A stretch of 64,000 nt of DNA from Fibrisoma limi BUZ 3 (GTDB lineage Bacteria; Bacteroidota; Bacteroidia; Cytophagales; Spirosomataceae), in NCBI RefSeq assembly GCF_000296815.2, contig NZ_CAIT01000009.1, positions 558,001 to 622,000 of the forward strand, in the 5' to 3' direction. How positions within the stretch are numbered: position 1 is the stretch's first letter; each line of letters starts with the position of its first letter. Made by a program: the position numbers and the translations under genes. This document shows, piece by piece, positions 9,101-18,400 of the stretch. The notes below the pieces were generated by a model that worked only from the letters and a program-made list of their open reading frames with translations, searched no databases and was not told the origin of the DNA.

Positions 9101-10099
9101 ATGAACATTTTAGCGATTGAATCATCCTGCGACGAAACATCGGCCGCTGTTTTATCAAACGGCCAATTGCTGTCCAATGTTATTGCCGCGCAGTTGATTC
9201 ACGAACAATACGGGGGAGTTGTACCGGAACTGGCCTCCCGCGCTCACCAACAGCATATTCTGCCGGTTGTGGAGCGAGCATTAACAGATGCAAATATACC
9301 GAAAAACGCGTTATCGGCGGTGGCTTTCACCCGGGGGCCCGGCCTGCTGGGATCGCTGCTTGTCGGCGCTTCGTTTGCCAAAGCGCTTGCCCTGGGACTG
9401 AATATTCCGCTGATCGAAGTAAACCACATGCAGGCCCACGTACTGGCCCATTTTATAGAAAACCCCGCTCCGGCGTTCCCGTTTCTGTGCCTGACCGTGA
9501 GCGGAGGGCATACGCAGATTGTACTGGTACGTAGCCCACTCGATATGGAAGTTATCGGCCAGACGCAGGACGACGCCGTTGGGGAAGCCTTCGACAAGTC
9601 GGCCAAGCTGCTGAATCTCCCCTATCCCGGCGGCCCACTCATCGACCGCTACGCAAAAGACGGGAATTCCTTGGCGTATCGGTTTCCGCTGGGCGAAATG
9701 CCCGGTCTCGACTATTCGTTCAGTGGTATCAAAACGGCCATTCTGTATTTCCTGCGAGATCGAACATCAACCAATCCAGCCTTCATTTCGGAAAACATAG
9801 CTGATATTTGTGCCAGCATTCAGCACACGCTGGTTCAGATGCTGCTCATTAAACTTAAGCGGGCGAGCCGCGAAACGGGTATCAAGGAAATTGCCATTGC
9901 CGGGGGCGTATCGGCCAACAGCGGCCTGCGAACGGCCCTGACTCAACTCGGTACCGAACTGGGCTGGAACGTGTACATTCCGCGTTTCGAATACTGTACC
10001 GACAATGCGGCCATGATTGCCAAAGCGGCTCAATTTAAGTTTGAGCAAGGGGATTTCACCTCACAGGAGGTCAGCCCATTACCACGAATGGCTATGTGA
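9101..10099 (+). CDS. tsaD: tRNA N6-adenosine threonylcarbamoyltransferase
   Basis: 332 residues. TsaD transfers the threonylcarbamoyl group from threonylcarbamoyl-AMP to A37 of ANN-decoding tRNAs, acting with TsaB and TsaE in the cytoplasm. The diagnostic N terminus IESSCDETSAAV, the metal-binding HMQAH pair (H109, H113), VSGGHTQ, AGGVSANSGLR and a C-terminal YCTDNAAMIA (metal-binding Asp) are all intact, and the length is normal for the family. The start is the ATG at 9101; a TTG two codons upstream is less likely. The MOSC gene follows after 30 bp, possibly on the same transcript. Confidence 0.97.
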   Translation: MNILAIESSCDETSAAVLSNGQLLSNVIAAQLIHEQYGGVVPELASRAHQQHILPVVERALTDANIPKNALSAVAFTRGPGLLGSLLVGASFAKALALGLNIPLIEVNHMQAHVLAHFIENPAPAFPFLCLTVSGGHTQIVLVRSPLDMEVIGQTQDDAVGEAFDKSAKLLNLPYPGGPLIDRYAKDGNSLAYRFPLGEMPGLDYSFSGIKTAILYFLRDRTSTNPAFISENIADICASIQHTLVQMLLIKLKRASRETGIKEIAIAGGVSANSGLRTALTQLGTELGWNVYIPRFEYCTDNAAMIAKAAQFKFEQGDFTSQEVSPLPRMAM

Positions 10100-10129
10100 G
10101 CCAACCCGTATCAGCCACTGACAGAACGC

Positions 10130-10990
10130 ATGTTGACTATTCAGAACCTATACCTCTATCCCATCAAATCGCTCGGCGCGGTTTCGGTCACCGAAGCCAT
10201 TGTTGACGAAAAAGGCTTCCGGTATGACCGGCGCTACATGCTCGTCGATCCTGCGGGTCAGTTTATTACCCAACGGAGCAACCACCACATGGCTCTGATC
10301 GACGTAACACTAGCCGACGACACCATACGGGTCTGGCACCGCGCCCGACCCGACAACGTACTGGAACTGCCAGTAACGCCCCGGCAACCGACCGGAACGA
10401 TGCTGGTCAACATCTGGGGTAGCCACGGGGTGCAGGCTGTTACGGTCAGCGACGCAGCCGACCGCTGGTTTTCGGAAGCCCTCGATCTGCCCTGCCGACT
10501 GGTGTATATGCCGGAAACAACCCGACGCGCAATTGACACCGACTACGCCCACAACGGCGAAGCGGTCAGTTTTGCGGATGGCTATCCGTACCTGTTCATT
10601 GGCCAGGCTTCCCTCAATTACCTGAATCAGCAACTGGATGAGCCACTGTCGATGGCGCGGTTCAGGCCGAGCATCGTCGTAGCGGGTAGTACAGCCAATG
10701 AGGAAGATGCCTGGGCGCACATTCGCATCGGCGACGTGGATTTTTACGGCGTAAAACCCTGCGCCCGCTGCGTACTGACCACCATCGACCCGGCAACCGG
10801 CGAGAAAGGCAAAGAACCCCTGAAAACTCTGGCAACTTACCGGCAGTGGAAACATAAAATTCTGTTCGGCCAGAACGTACTGGTTCGGCCGGACACCACC
10901 GGTGTTGTACGGGTTGGGCAATCGATTGATGTCATTAGTCGCCGGGAGCCGTGGCTGTCCCCGCCCGAATCCATTCCTACTGTTTCGTAG
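10130..10990 (+). CDS. MOSC domain-containing protein
   Basis: 286 residues with an N-terminal MOSC beta-barrel (YPIKSLGAVSV, KGFRYDRRYMLVD, FITQRSN) and a C-terminal MOSC domain with RFRPSIVV, VKPCARCVLTTIDP and FGQNVLV. MOSC proteins bind molybdenum cofactor sulfide or handle sulfur, and the Cys in KPCARC is the conserved candidate residue. Relatives include YcbX-type reductases, but no ferredoxin domain follows here, so an electron donor would be a separate protein. It is cytoplasmic, with no signal peptide. Starts 30 bp after tsaD. Confidence 0.85.
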   Translation: MLTIQNLYLYPIKSLGAVSVTEAIVDEKGFRYDRRYMLVDPAGQFITQRSNHHMALIDVTLADDTIRVWHRARPDNVLELPVTPRQPTGTMLVNIWGSHGVQAVTVSDAADRWFSEALDLPCRLVYMPETTRRAIDTDYAHNGEAVSFADGYPYLFIGQASLNYLNQQLDEPLSMARFRPSIVVAGSTANEEDAWAHIRIGDVDFYGVKPCARCVLTTIDPATGEKGKEPLKTLATYRQWKHKILFGQNVLVRPDTTGVVRVGQSIDVISRREPWLSPPESIPTVS

Positions 10991-11056
10991 ATCTTTGAAC
11001 ATTTCGACCTTTACCCTTGTCCTGCTCAAAGAGCCCGGGTTCCCCGCGGCTATCAG

Positions 11057-11929
11057 ATGTTCGTTAAGGTGCCAATTTCTGCTGCTTTGCTTACTCCGCT
11101 ACGTAACGCCTATTACCTGAGCTTCCCGGTTGTGCTGGGGGCCGTATTGTCGAACCGGATGGCCGCCCGGTTGTCTGACGTAGTGCCGGTTCACTGGGCC
11201 ACGCCCATTGTGCTGGCGTTGGTGGTCTGGATGATTTACACGATCGATCGGCTCCTCGACGTACAGAAGGTAACGCCTGCTTCGTCCAGCAGTCGGCTGA
11301 CACCGCGCCACGCTTTTCACCGGCAACACGCCACCGACCTATGGCGCGGTGTGCTGGCAGCCGCTTTGCTGGCATTGATCCTGTGCTTCTTCCTGCCGGG
11401 CAGTGTCATTCGGTTTGGGCTCGCTCTGGGGGCTGTCTGTGCAGGGTACGTTTTTATGGTTTTCCGACTCCCGAACCGACATTCAGCCCTCCTGCTGAAA
11501 GAACCATTGGTTGCCGTTCTGTTTTCGGCCGGCGTTTGGGGGAGCGTCTGGGTACAGCGCCCAACAGTAAGCGGTGTCGAGATCACCCAAGCCCTTATGT
11601 TCACGGTTATTGCCTTTCAGAACCTGATTCTGTTTTCAGTAATGGAACAGTGGGAGCGGCCCGAACAGCCCCAGTTTTCGCTGGCAACGGCCTGGGGCCT
11701 GGAGCGCTCCATTACTCTGCTGGGTTGGCTAACGCTCGGCGTTGTATCGACCGGACTGACGCTTTGCTTCATCACCAGCGATCGATTTGCGCAGCGGGCT
11801 TCGCTGATGCTGGCCATAATGAGTCTGGTACTGTACGTTATTCAGCGGTTTCCGGCTTATTTTTTGCGCAACGAACGGTATCGCTGGCTCGGAGACGGAG
11901 TGTTCTGGCTTCCTGCGCTGGTACTATAA
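11057..11929 (+). CDS. Polytopic membrane protein, weakly UbiA-prenyltransferase-like
   Basis: 290 residues with about seven to eight hydrophobic helices. After the first two helices comes YTIDRLLDVQK, which loosely recalls the Asp-rich first motif of UbiA prenyltransferases, and near the C terminus RYRWLGDGVFWLPAL, but the canonical NDxxDxxxD is not present. It could be a divergent UbiA relative or an uncharacterised membrane family of Bacteroidota. The ATG at 11057 is a plausible start: the first helix begins about 30 residues in. Neighbouring MOSC and VOC genes give no functional hint. Confidence 0.6.
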   Translation: MFVKVPISAALLTPLRNAYYLSFPVVLGAVLSNRMAARLSDVVPVHWATPIVLALVVWMIYTIDRLLDVQKVTPASSSSRLTPRHAFHRQHATDLWRGVLAAALLALILCFFLPGSVIRFGLALGAVCAGYVFMVFRLPNRHSALLLKEPLVAVLFSAGVWGSVWVQRPTVSGVEITQALMFTVIAFQNLILFSVMEQWERPEQPQFSLATAWGLERSITLLGWLTLGVVSTGLTLCFITSDRFAQRASLMLAIMSLVLYVIQRFPAYFLRNERYRWLGDGVFWLPALVL

Positions 11930-12008
11930 GCTGCAATGCGGTAATGAACTGCTGATTTCGGCCAATGAAGACTCAGCAAGTATCAGAATAGCCCGCCATC
12001 TTTGCCCC

Positions 12009-12398
12009 ATGCGAATCGAACACATTGCCGTATGGGTCCGTGACCTGGACACCATGCGAACGTTTTACGAAACATATTTCGGTGCCCAATCCGGCGAAAG
12101 ATACGTAAACCCCACCAGGCAATTTAGTTCTTATTTCCTGTCTTTTGATGATGGATGTCGGCTGGAATTGATGACTATGCCGGGCATTAACGACCGACTT
12201 TCCGACCCACTGATCCAATCCATGGGTCTGACTCATTTTGCCGTATCGGTTGGCAGCGAAAGCGCTGTTGATAAACTGACTGCCCGGCTTCAGGTCGATG
12301 GTTATGTTATTGTCGGTCAACCCCGCCGGACCGGCGACGGCTACTACGAAAGCGTGGTACTCGACCCCGAAAACAACCGGATTGAAATTACCAGTTGA
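12009..12398 (+). CDS. VOC family protein (glyoxalase/bleomycin resistance type)
   Basis: 129 residues, one vicinal-oxygen-chelate module of two beta-alpha-beta-beta-beta halves. It starts RIEHIAVWVRDLDTMRTFY with a metal-ligand His, has CRLELM (Glu) in the first half and HFAVSVGS in the second, and ends VVLDPENNRIEI with the last Glu ligand. Glyoxalase I-like single-module proteins usually work as dimers. The substrate is unknown. CATCTTTG just upstream (11997-12004) resembles a -7 box, which would make the transcript almost leaderless. Confidence 0.85.
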   Translation: MRIEHIAVWVRDLDTMRTFYETYFGAQSGERYVNPTRQFSSYFLSFDDGCRLELMTMPGINDRLSDPLIQSMGLTHFAVSVGSESAVDKLTARLQVDGYVIVGQPRRTGDGYYESVVLDPENNRIEITS

Positions 12399-12416
12399 AG
12401 CACTACGGTCTTTTAG

Positions 12417-12474
12417 AAAAAAACCGGAGACACCATCTGGGACGCTTGTATACGCTACCCATGAGTGCCTCCGG
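12417..12474 (-). terminator. Terminator for the alpha/beta hydrolase gene
   Basis: Stem 12424-12433 with 12465-12474 (10 bp, one mismatch) and inner pairing. Seven A residues at 12417-12423 become a U tract when read on the minus strand, so it terminates the leftward hydrolase gene. Confidence 0.65.
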
Positions 12475-12508
12475 CGCTGTCTGTTCGTGATGCGTCGCGG
12501 CCGACCGC

Positions 12509-13453
12509 TCAGGGCTGTACGGCCAGTGAGTTGGTCTTAACCTGTTCTTTTACGTCGCGTCGAGTCAGGATGTCGAGCAGAATCTCGGTCATATATTCCC
12601 GCTTGTAGAGCACAATGTCATGCCGGTTTTCAGGCAACAGAAACTGTTTAACTTTTGCGTTGACCAGATGTTCCTGCGCAAACGTTACGTTCGTAGGATA
12701 CACCAGTTCATCACGCTGCCCGTGCAGCATGGTGATACCCGCCTTGATTTTTGGCCAGTCGGGCAAAATTGCCTCCAGTGCCCGTCGGTGTGATAGCTTT
12801 TCGTCATTAGCCAGCCGCAACAGGGGTGGAATCAGCCAGCGCAGGGGTGGCTTATCAAGGTAATAACTGATTGGGTATGTATACTCCAGCCCCGGTCCCA
12901 GCGCCGACGATACGAAAACGACATGATCGACCAGGTTGGGATTATTCATTGCCAGCCGAGCCGATACCGAGCCGCCGTACGACGAACCTACCAGCATCAG
13001 ATAAGGTGCATTACGGTAGCGCTCAATTAGAGGCTGCAAAAATTTGGCCTGCCGGATGATCGAAGTTTCCACCCAGCCGAAATCGGAATAGCCATAGCCG
13101 GGCCGATCAACCGCAACCAGCCGGGCCCGATTCAGCAGGGTCGTATCCTTGAAAAATTTATTGAAAAACGACAGGGAGCTTGGCGCACCGTGAACAAAAA
13201 TGACCACCGGCAACGAATCATCAGCCGGCGTTTCAATGAATCGGATAGTACGCCAGGCCGCATCTGGATCATTGGCCCGGGTTGGTACCCGATACCGGTG
13301 AATAGTTGGCCGGATTCGCTGTCCTTGAAACTCCTCCGTTAATTCTTCATCAGTCTGCCGGAAATTAACCAGCCAGGACGCTCCCACCCCGCCGACCAGC
13401 AGCAACAATAAAACCAGTAACGCCCAGCGAAGGGCACGCTTAAACGATCTCAT
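12509..13453 (-). CDS. Alpha/beta hydrolase, membrane-anchored
   Basis: 314 residues. An N-terminal helix (residues about 9-29) anchors or exports the protein. The hydrolase core then shows VIFVHGAPSS (oxyanion hole), VAVDRPGYGYSD, the nucleophile elbow GSSYGG (S158), LHGQRDELVYP (acid Asp) and NRHDIV (catalytic His), so the triad is complete. The substrate cannot be named; esterase, lipase or epoxide-hydrolase-like chemistry is possible. It faces the VOC gene tail to tail with a terminator between them. Confidence 0.85.
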   Translation of the reverse strand: MRSFKRALRWALLVLLLLLVGGVGASWLVNFRQTDEELTEEFQGQRIRPTIHRYRVPTRANDPDAAWRTIRFIETPADDSLPVVIFVHGAPSSLSFFNKFFKDTTLLNRARLVAVDRPGYGYSDFGWVETSIIRQAKFLQPLIERYRNAPYLMLVGSSYGGSVSARLAMNNPNLVDHVVFVSSALGPGLEYTYPISYYLDKPPLRWLIPPLLRLANDEKLSHRRALEAILPDWPKIKAGITMLHGQRDELVYPTNVTFAQEHLVNAKVKQFLLPENRHDIVLYKREYMTEILLDILTRRDVKEQVKTNSLAVQP

Positions 13454-13581
13454 AACACAATCTTCTGCTCATATAACTACAAATCATCGGCCAAAGGTTT
13501 TACCGATCGACTGGAAACGAGCGTATACAGTAAACATTTTACGGAAGGGGGCGTTTCGAGGAAAACAAGTATTGAAACGCT

Positions 13582-13779
13582 ATGAAAGAGAAAGCAGACA
13601 GTCCGGCGCAGGTGAGCGAGATTGATGTGAGGCAGCCAAACCGCCAGGATCCGGGTAACACGAGCATTGATTCGTTTGCAACCCGCGATGAAACCAAAGA
13701 AGCACTTCAGGCAAATGATGCCGAAAAAATGACGCCCGATGAGGCTAATGAGCTAAGCTCAGATGAAGGCAATGAGTAG
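13582..13779 (+). CDS. Small acidic hypothetical protein
   Basis: 65 residues, strongly hydrophilic and acidic with many Glu, Asp, Asn and Ser and no hydrophobic core, predicted disordered. It lies alone between two divergently and convergently placed genes. AGGA at about 13559 lies 20 bp before the ATG, too far for a normal ribosome site. Similar short Asn/Glu-rich proteins of unknown role are common in Spirosoma-like genomes. It may be a real stress-type disordered protein or a chance frame. Confidence 0.45.
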   Translation: MKEKADSPAQVSEIDVRQPNRQDPGNTSIDSFATRDETKEALQANDAEKMTPDEANELSSDEGNE

Positions 13780-13822
13780 AAAACGGTTGAGTAGATGAGC
13801 ACAGCAATATCACTGTATTGGT

Positions 13823-14368
13823 CTACTCAGCCTTTACTTCACATTCTACGGCCAGAAAGTGCGTTAACTCGCCCTCCCCGTTGTAAAGCGGATCGATGGC
13901 CACCCGGCAAATGTACGATTCGCCGTCTTTCCGGTAATTAAGCAGGTCAGCCTTGACCGATTCTTCCCGCTGCAACGACTCCCGAACACGCCGTAAGGTC
14001 CGTGCATCTGTATCAGGTCCCTGTAAAATGCTGGGAGTCTGACCAAGCACTTCACCCGGGATATAGCCCGTCATACTCAGAAAGTTATTACTCGTCCAGA
14101 GAATCGTTTTGGCAGGATCGGTCAGCACCAGTGTAAACCCAAGGCGCATGCTTTTCAAATACCCGTTTCGCTGCCGACGACTCATCTGCCAGTCAAAAAT
14201 ATCGCCCAGTTTCCGGAACAGGTCAGCCTCTTTGCGTTTTGCCCGTTCCTGCGCCTGGCTCAACAGAAATACTTCGTACGAAGCAACGGGATACGACCGG
14301 CTCCCTTCCTGTCGCGACCGACTGTACACCCGGTTGATTAATTCGACATATGATTCTGACGTGGTCAT
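13823..14368 (-). CDS. PAS domain protein, LOV-like but lacking the photoactive cysteine
   Basis: 181 residues: a helical N-terminal region of about 70 residues, then one PAS domain (GFTLVLTDPAKTILWTSNNF to the end). The Ealpha region reads GQTPSILQGPDTDARTLRRV, which aligns with the LOV signature GxNCRFLQGxxTD, but Pro replaces the flavin-adduct Cys and Asn is Thr. The DGESYICRVAIDPLYN part follows the usual LOV/PAS beta strands. There is no output domain, so it would have to signal through a partner. As a short LOV-like sensor it may bind flavin without adduct chemistry, or another ligand. Confidence 0.8.
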   Translation of the reverse strand: MTTSESYVELINRVYSRSRQEGSRSYPVASYEVFLLSQAQERAKRKEADLFRKLGDIFDWQMSRRQRNGYLKSMRLGFTLVLTDPAKTILWTSNNFLSMTGYIPGEVLGQTPSILQGPDTDARTLRRVRESLQREESVKADLLNYRKDGESYICRVAIDPLYNGEGELTHFLAVECEVKAE

Positions 14369-14558
14369 GATACCCTTCGTTAAGTTGCTATTCTCTTAGA
14401 AAGTAAGAACAAGTATTGGACAAAAACAAATCCATTTCCGGCTAAATAGGCTGTTTCCTATTATGAAATTATAAATTTTTTAAGAAGCATAAGCGTATGA
14501 CAGTCAGGCGAAAAACGTATAGTGTCGCGAAAGTCAGAAAGTTTTTTTCAGAAAAAAG

Positions 14559-14589
14559 TTGCGCAGCATAACCATTCCGCCTACTTTTG
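14559..14589 (+). promoter_or_regulatory. Promoter of tRNA-Asp
   Basis: Bacteroidota-type promoter: -33 element TTGC (14559-14562), 19-nt spacer, -7 element TACTTTTG (14582-14589) matching TAnnTTTG. Transcription would start near 14596, 25 bp before the mature tRNA. Confidence 0.65.
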
Positions 14590-14620
14590 TGCCACGATTT
14601 CGGAAACGCAGTCGCACAGT

Positions 14621-14694
14621 GGTCCGGTAGTTCAGTTGGTTAGAATACCTGCCTGTCACGCAGGGGGTCGCGGGTTCGAGTCCCGTCCGGACCG
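14621..14694 (+). tRNA. tRNA-Asp (GTC)
   Basis: 74 nt folding as a cloverleaf: acceptor GGTCCGG pairs with CCGGACC, D-arm with GTTCAGTTGGTTAGAAT, anticodon stem CTGCC/CAG-type with loop TGTCACG giving anticodon GTC, T-arm GCGGGTTCGAGTCCCGT, discriminator base G as expected for Asp. CCA is not encoded. The last 15 nt, plus one base beyond, are duplicated at 29515-29530, marking this gene as the attachment site of the following island. Confidence 0.97.
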
Positions 14695-14695
14695 C
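14680..14695 (+). repeat. attL: left 16-bp core repeat of the island
   Basis: GTCCCGTCCGGACCGC, covering the 3' half of the T-arm and acceptor of tRNA-Asp. Exact copy at 29515-29530. Integration at a tRNA 3' end regenerates an intact gene on one side, as seen here. Confidence 0.9.
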
Positions 14696-14710
14696 AAACG
14701 AAGCCACAGA

Positions 14711-14747
14711 AAAGCCTGTATATCAATGATATACAGGCTTTATTTTT
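14711..14747 (+). terminator. Island-borne terminator directly behind tRNA-Asp
   Basis: 13-bp perfect stem (14711-14723 with 14729-14741), 5-nt loop, then TATTTTT. It lies inside the island, 17 bp after the tRNA, and probably replaces the chromosomal tRNA terminator now displaced to 29542. Confidence 0.75.
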
Positions 14748-14754
14748 GGTTGTT

Positions 14755-14774
14755 GTTGACGGATTTGTTGACGG
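14755..14774 (+). repeat. Left copy of a 20-bp island-end repeat (two GTTGACGG units)
   Basis: GTTGACGG, ATTT, GTTGACGG. An identical 20-mer in the same orientation occurs at 29379-29398. Both lie just inside the att cores, so on the excised circle they would flank attP, as arm-type integrase sites do. Confidence 0.7.
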
Positions 14775-14795
14775 TTTACTTGCCTTTCCTTTGAA

Positions 14796-15395
14796 TTACC
14801 TGTACAAGTAATCTTCTAAACTTCTTGGTTCACGGACCTTTGCCTGTTCTTCAGCTTTTTCCCACTTCATTACTTTCTTAGCCTTTGGGGTTGGCTTTCC
14901 TCGATAGTGGGTCTTGGCGTAAGGTTTAAGAAGTTCGTTGTATGCCCTTTCAGCTTTAAATGTTGGGCCAAACGTCTTGTCATACCAACGGTATTGCTTA
15001 GAATACGTCTGGCTTTCGTACAACGTCCCTTTAAGCGTTTTACGGGACGCAAAGTATTTTCCAGCCTGGTACAAGGTTCGACAGCGTTCGCCCGTTAGTG
15101 GGCAAATAAAGTACCATACATGCCCCTTCCTTAAGTTGCTTGGCAGTTGCACTAACTGAACTCTGTAGTTCATCTGCTCTTGGCGGTTGTATGTGTAATC
15201 AAACTCAACATACCCGCTTGTTTTGAATAAGCTAACAAGGACGCTTATCTCGCCGGTTGTTTCACCTCGTCGGGTCCATTTGATTGTGCTTGAAGCCTGG
15301 TGCTGAGGAACCATCAAGCCAAGCCGTTTCAGGTCAGCTAGAGTCAGCTTCTTTAAGTCGTCGTAATTGTTACGAAGTGTTGGCAGTCGTCCCAT
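14796..15395 (-). CDS. Conserved hypothetical protein at the island edge
   Basis: 199 residues, basic, probably cytoplasmic. The N terminus MGRLPTLRNNYDDLKKLTLADLK and the middle WYFICPLTGERCRTLYQ look like a family of unknown function that I recall as common on Bacteroidota chromosomes and islands; the two Cys (CPLTGERC) may bind metal or nucleic acid but this is not shown. It is the last gene of the leftward island series, after hsdR with a 77-bp gap, and ends 20 bp from the left end repeat. Whether it belongs with the defence operon or is independent cargo is not clear. Confidence 0.7.
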   Translation of the reverse strand: MGRLPTLRNNYDDLKKLTLADLKRLGLMVPQHQASSTIKWTRRGETTGEISVLVSLFKTSGYVEFDYTYNRQEQMNYRVQLVQLPSNLRKGHVWYFICPLTGERCRTLYQAGKYFASRKTLKGTLYESQTYSKQYRWYDKTFGPTFKAERAYNELLKPYAKTHYRGKPTPKAKKVMKWEKAEEQAKVREPRSLEDYLYR

Positions 15396-15472
15396 AACGC
15401 TGTAGTGAAACCTAAATAATTAGAGAAAACCCGGTACTAATCTTGGTTGCTGGCCTTATACAATACTTAGAT

Positions 15473-18400
15473 CTAAAATTCAATACTTTTCTGCCTAGGA
15501 GTTTTCGCGGTAAGCTTTCGATAAGCCTCCGAAGCAAGCCCTGCCGTAACTGCCTTCTGAAATGCGTTATCGTTCATAAAACGGGCAAAAATGTCTTCAT
15601 TCTGATCAATTCGTTCAATGAAGAGCTGTTGGAGCACATTTTTAAAAACCAACTCAAATTTTTCTTCCGGGTTGGTTTCAGCAGCGGTAATGATGTTTTC
15701 GTCCAAAACAGCGATTTCCACAATTTGATCAAAGAAATATTGATCAGCCTGATTAAAATCTGTGCCGAATCGTTCGTTGATCTTATCAACCAGCCGTGAA
15801 AGCGGAACAGCCTCTTCATGAACCATTCCGGTGCCTACTTCCGTGGGGCCGTCGAGTGGAGAGGGGTAGCTATTCTTAAGGTTGATTGAGCCTTCACTAA
15901 TTTTCTCCAGTCGATAGTATTCAAGACGTACGGAATCATCAAAGTTATAAGTTGGGGCGCTGTTACGGCGCGGTAGCTTAGGCGACAGATGGCGCAGAAA
16001 GATGAATAGCTTTTCGAGGTCGGAATCCTGATACGGTATAATTTGGCTCAGGAAGTTGTACAGATTCCGAAACGCCTGAACTTTGCCCCGCCATAACTCT
16101 GCCTCGTCTGGATTGTCCTTTAGTAATTCGGTAAACCGGGTAACAGCCGGGTCTAAGGCGGCATTCATGGCCTGATGATCGGCGGGGCTTTGCTTTTGCT
16201 TAGGTTTGAAGTAGATGAAGCTAAACTCCTCAACTTCTTCGGGTTCGTAAATACCCGCAATATTCAATTCCGTTTGAATGCGATAAAGCTGTGCCGGGTC
16301 GGCTCCATCGCCCATCACCGCTCCCTGATAATACGCGCCGAATGCCTCCTTGATTTCCTCCCGGTCATTAACAAAATCCAGCACGAACGTATCGTTTTTG
16401 AGGGGATGCATCCGGTTCAGGCGCGACAAGGTTTGCACAGCCTGAATACCTGCCAACCGCTTATCGACATACATGGTGTGTAACAAGGGCTGATCAAAAC
16501 CGGTCTGGTATTTTTCGGCTACGAGCAATACGTGATAGTCAGGGGTAGCGAACGTCTCGGGCAGTTCTTTTTCTTTAACGCCTTTGTTCATACCCTCTTC
16601 GGTGTAGGTCACGCCCGGCACTTTGTCATCGTTGACCACCCCCGAGAAGGCCACCAGCGATTTGATGGAATAGCCTTTTGCCCGAATGTACTGATCGAAG
16701 CTTTGTTTATACCGAACGGCTTCCAGCCGCGAACCCGTAACGACCATTGCTTTGGCGTGGCCACCAATCTTATGGCGAGTAGCAGCCTGAAAATGCTCCA
16801 CCATAATTTCGGTTTTCTGAGCAATATTGTGCGGATGCAACCGCAGAAAACGCGCTAAGGCGCGGGCGGCATTTTTGCGCTCAACCTGCGGGTCGTCTTC
16901 GGCGGCTTTCACCAGTTTGTAGTATGTAGCGTAGGTGGTATAGTTTTTCAGCACATCGAGAATAAAGCCTTCTTCGATAGCCTGCCGCATGGTGTATTTG
17001 TGAAACGATGTCTTGTCTCGTCCGAAAATGGATAGTGTCGGGTGCTTGGGCGTGGCCGTAAAGGCAAAGAAACTGACATTGGGCTGTCGGCCGCGTTTGG
17101 CCATATTTCGGTAAAGCTCTTCCAGCGAGTCTGCTCCTTCTTCGGTGGCAATTTCTTTGGCCCGGTTGTAAAGGTCTTCTCCACCCAAAACGCGCTTTAG
17201 TTCCGTGGCCGTATCTCCACCCTGCGAACTGTGCGCTTCGTCGATAATAACGGCGCAACGGCGGGTAGGCAGGTCGCCGGTTGACGTCTCTCCGCGCTTT
17301 TCGGCCAGCTTTTTGAGTTGGTCTGACACGAACGGGAATTTTTGCAAGGTGGTGATAATGATCGGCACGGCGTTTTCCAAGGCCTCGGCCAATTGGCGCG
17401 AGCTTTCGTCAATCTTCTCAACTACGCCCCGCTTGTGCTCAAACTGGTAGATGTTGTCCTGCAACTGTTTGTCGAGCACTACCCGGTCGGTGATGACAAT
17501 GACCGAATCGAACACCTTGTTGTTGGCCTGATCGTGCAACGACGCCAGCCGGTGTGCCAGCCAAGAAATGGTATTGCTCTTGCCGCTCCCGGCCGAATGT
17601 TCGATGAGGTAGTTATGCCCCGGTCCTTCAATTTCCGCGGCCCGCACCAGCGACCGGACAGCCTGTAGCTGATGGTAGCGGGGAAAGATCAACGATTCTT
17701 TCTTGATCTTCCGCCCTTCGTCGTTCAGTTTCTCGTCTACCTGTAGGTGAATGAAACGAGCTAGCAAATCTAAAAAGCTGTCGCGCTGCAATACTTCTTC
17801 CCAAAGGTAGCCAGTACGGTAGCTACGACCTTTGGGGGCTTCGGGGTTACCAGCATCACCGTTAACGCCTTTATTGAAGGGCAAAAAATGTGTAGCATTA
17901 CCGGCGAGCCGGGTGGTCATGTACACCAGTTCGGTATCGGCGGCAAAGTGGACGAGCGCTCGGCGTTTAAACTCAAAAATAGGGTCACGCGGGTCGCGGT
18001 CCTGTTTGTATTGGGTAATGGCGTCCGTTACGGTCTGTTGGGTAAGCGGGTTCTTCAACTCCACGGTAGCCACCGGAATGCCGTTCAGGCTGATGGTGAG
18101 GTCGAGCGAATGGCCGGAGCGAGCCGAATACCGAAGCTGCCGAGTGAGGCCGAGGCAGTTGGCCGCGTAGTTGGCGTCCAGCTCAGGGTTCATGGTGTGG
18201 GCGGCTTTGAAGAAGGCTATATGCACCAGCCGCCCGTAGCACTTGAAGCCGTGCCGCAGCGTAGCCAGCGAGCCGTAATCGTCCATCCACTTGCAAAGGT
18301 CACGCAGAAGTTGCTCCCCCGTGCGGTCGCCCAACAGGGATTCCAGCTTGCTCCAGGTAATGGGCTGGGTTTGCCGGATAAAGGCCAGCGCGGTTTCGGG

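Noticed and set aside
12417-12474. Plus-strand terminator for the VOC gene
   Set aside because: The U tract exists only on the minus strand, so the hairpin ends the leftward hydrolase transcript.
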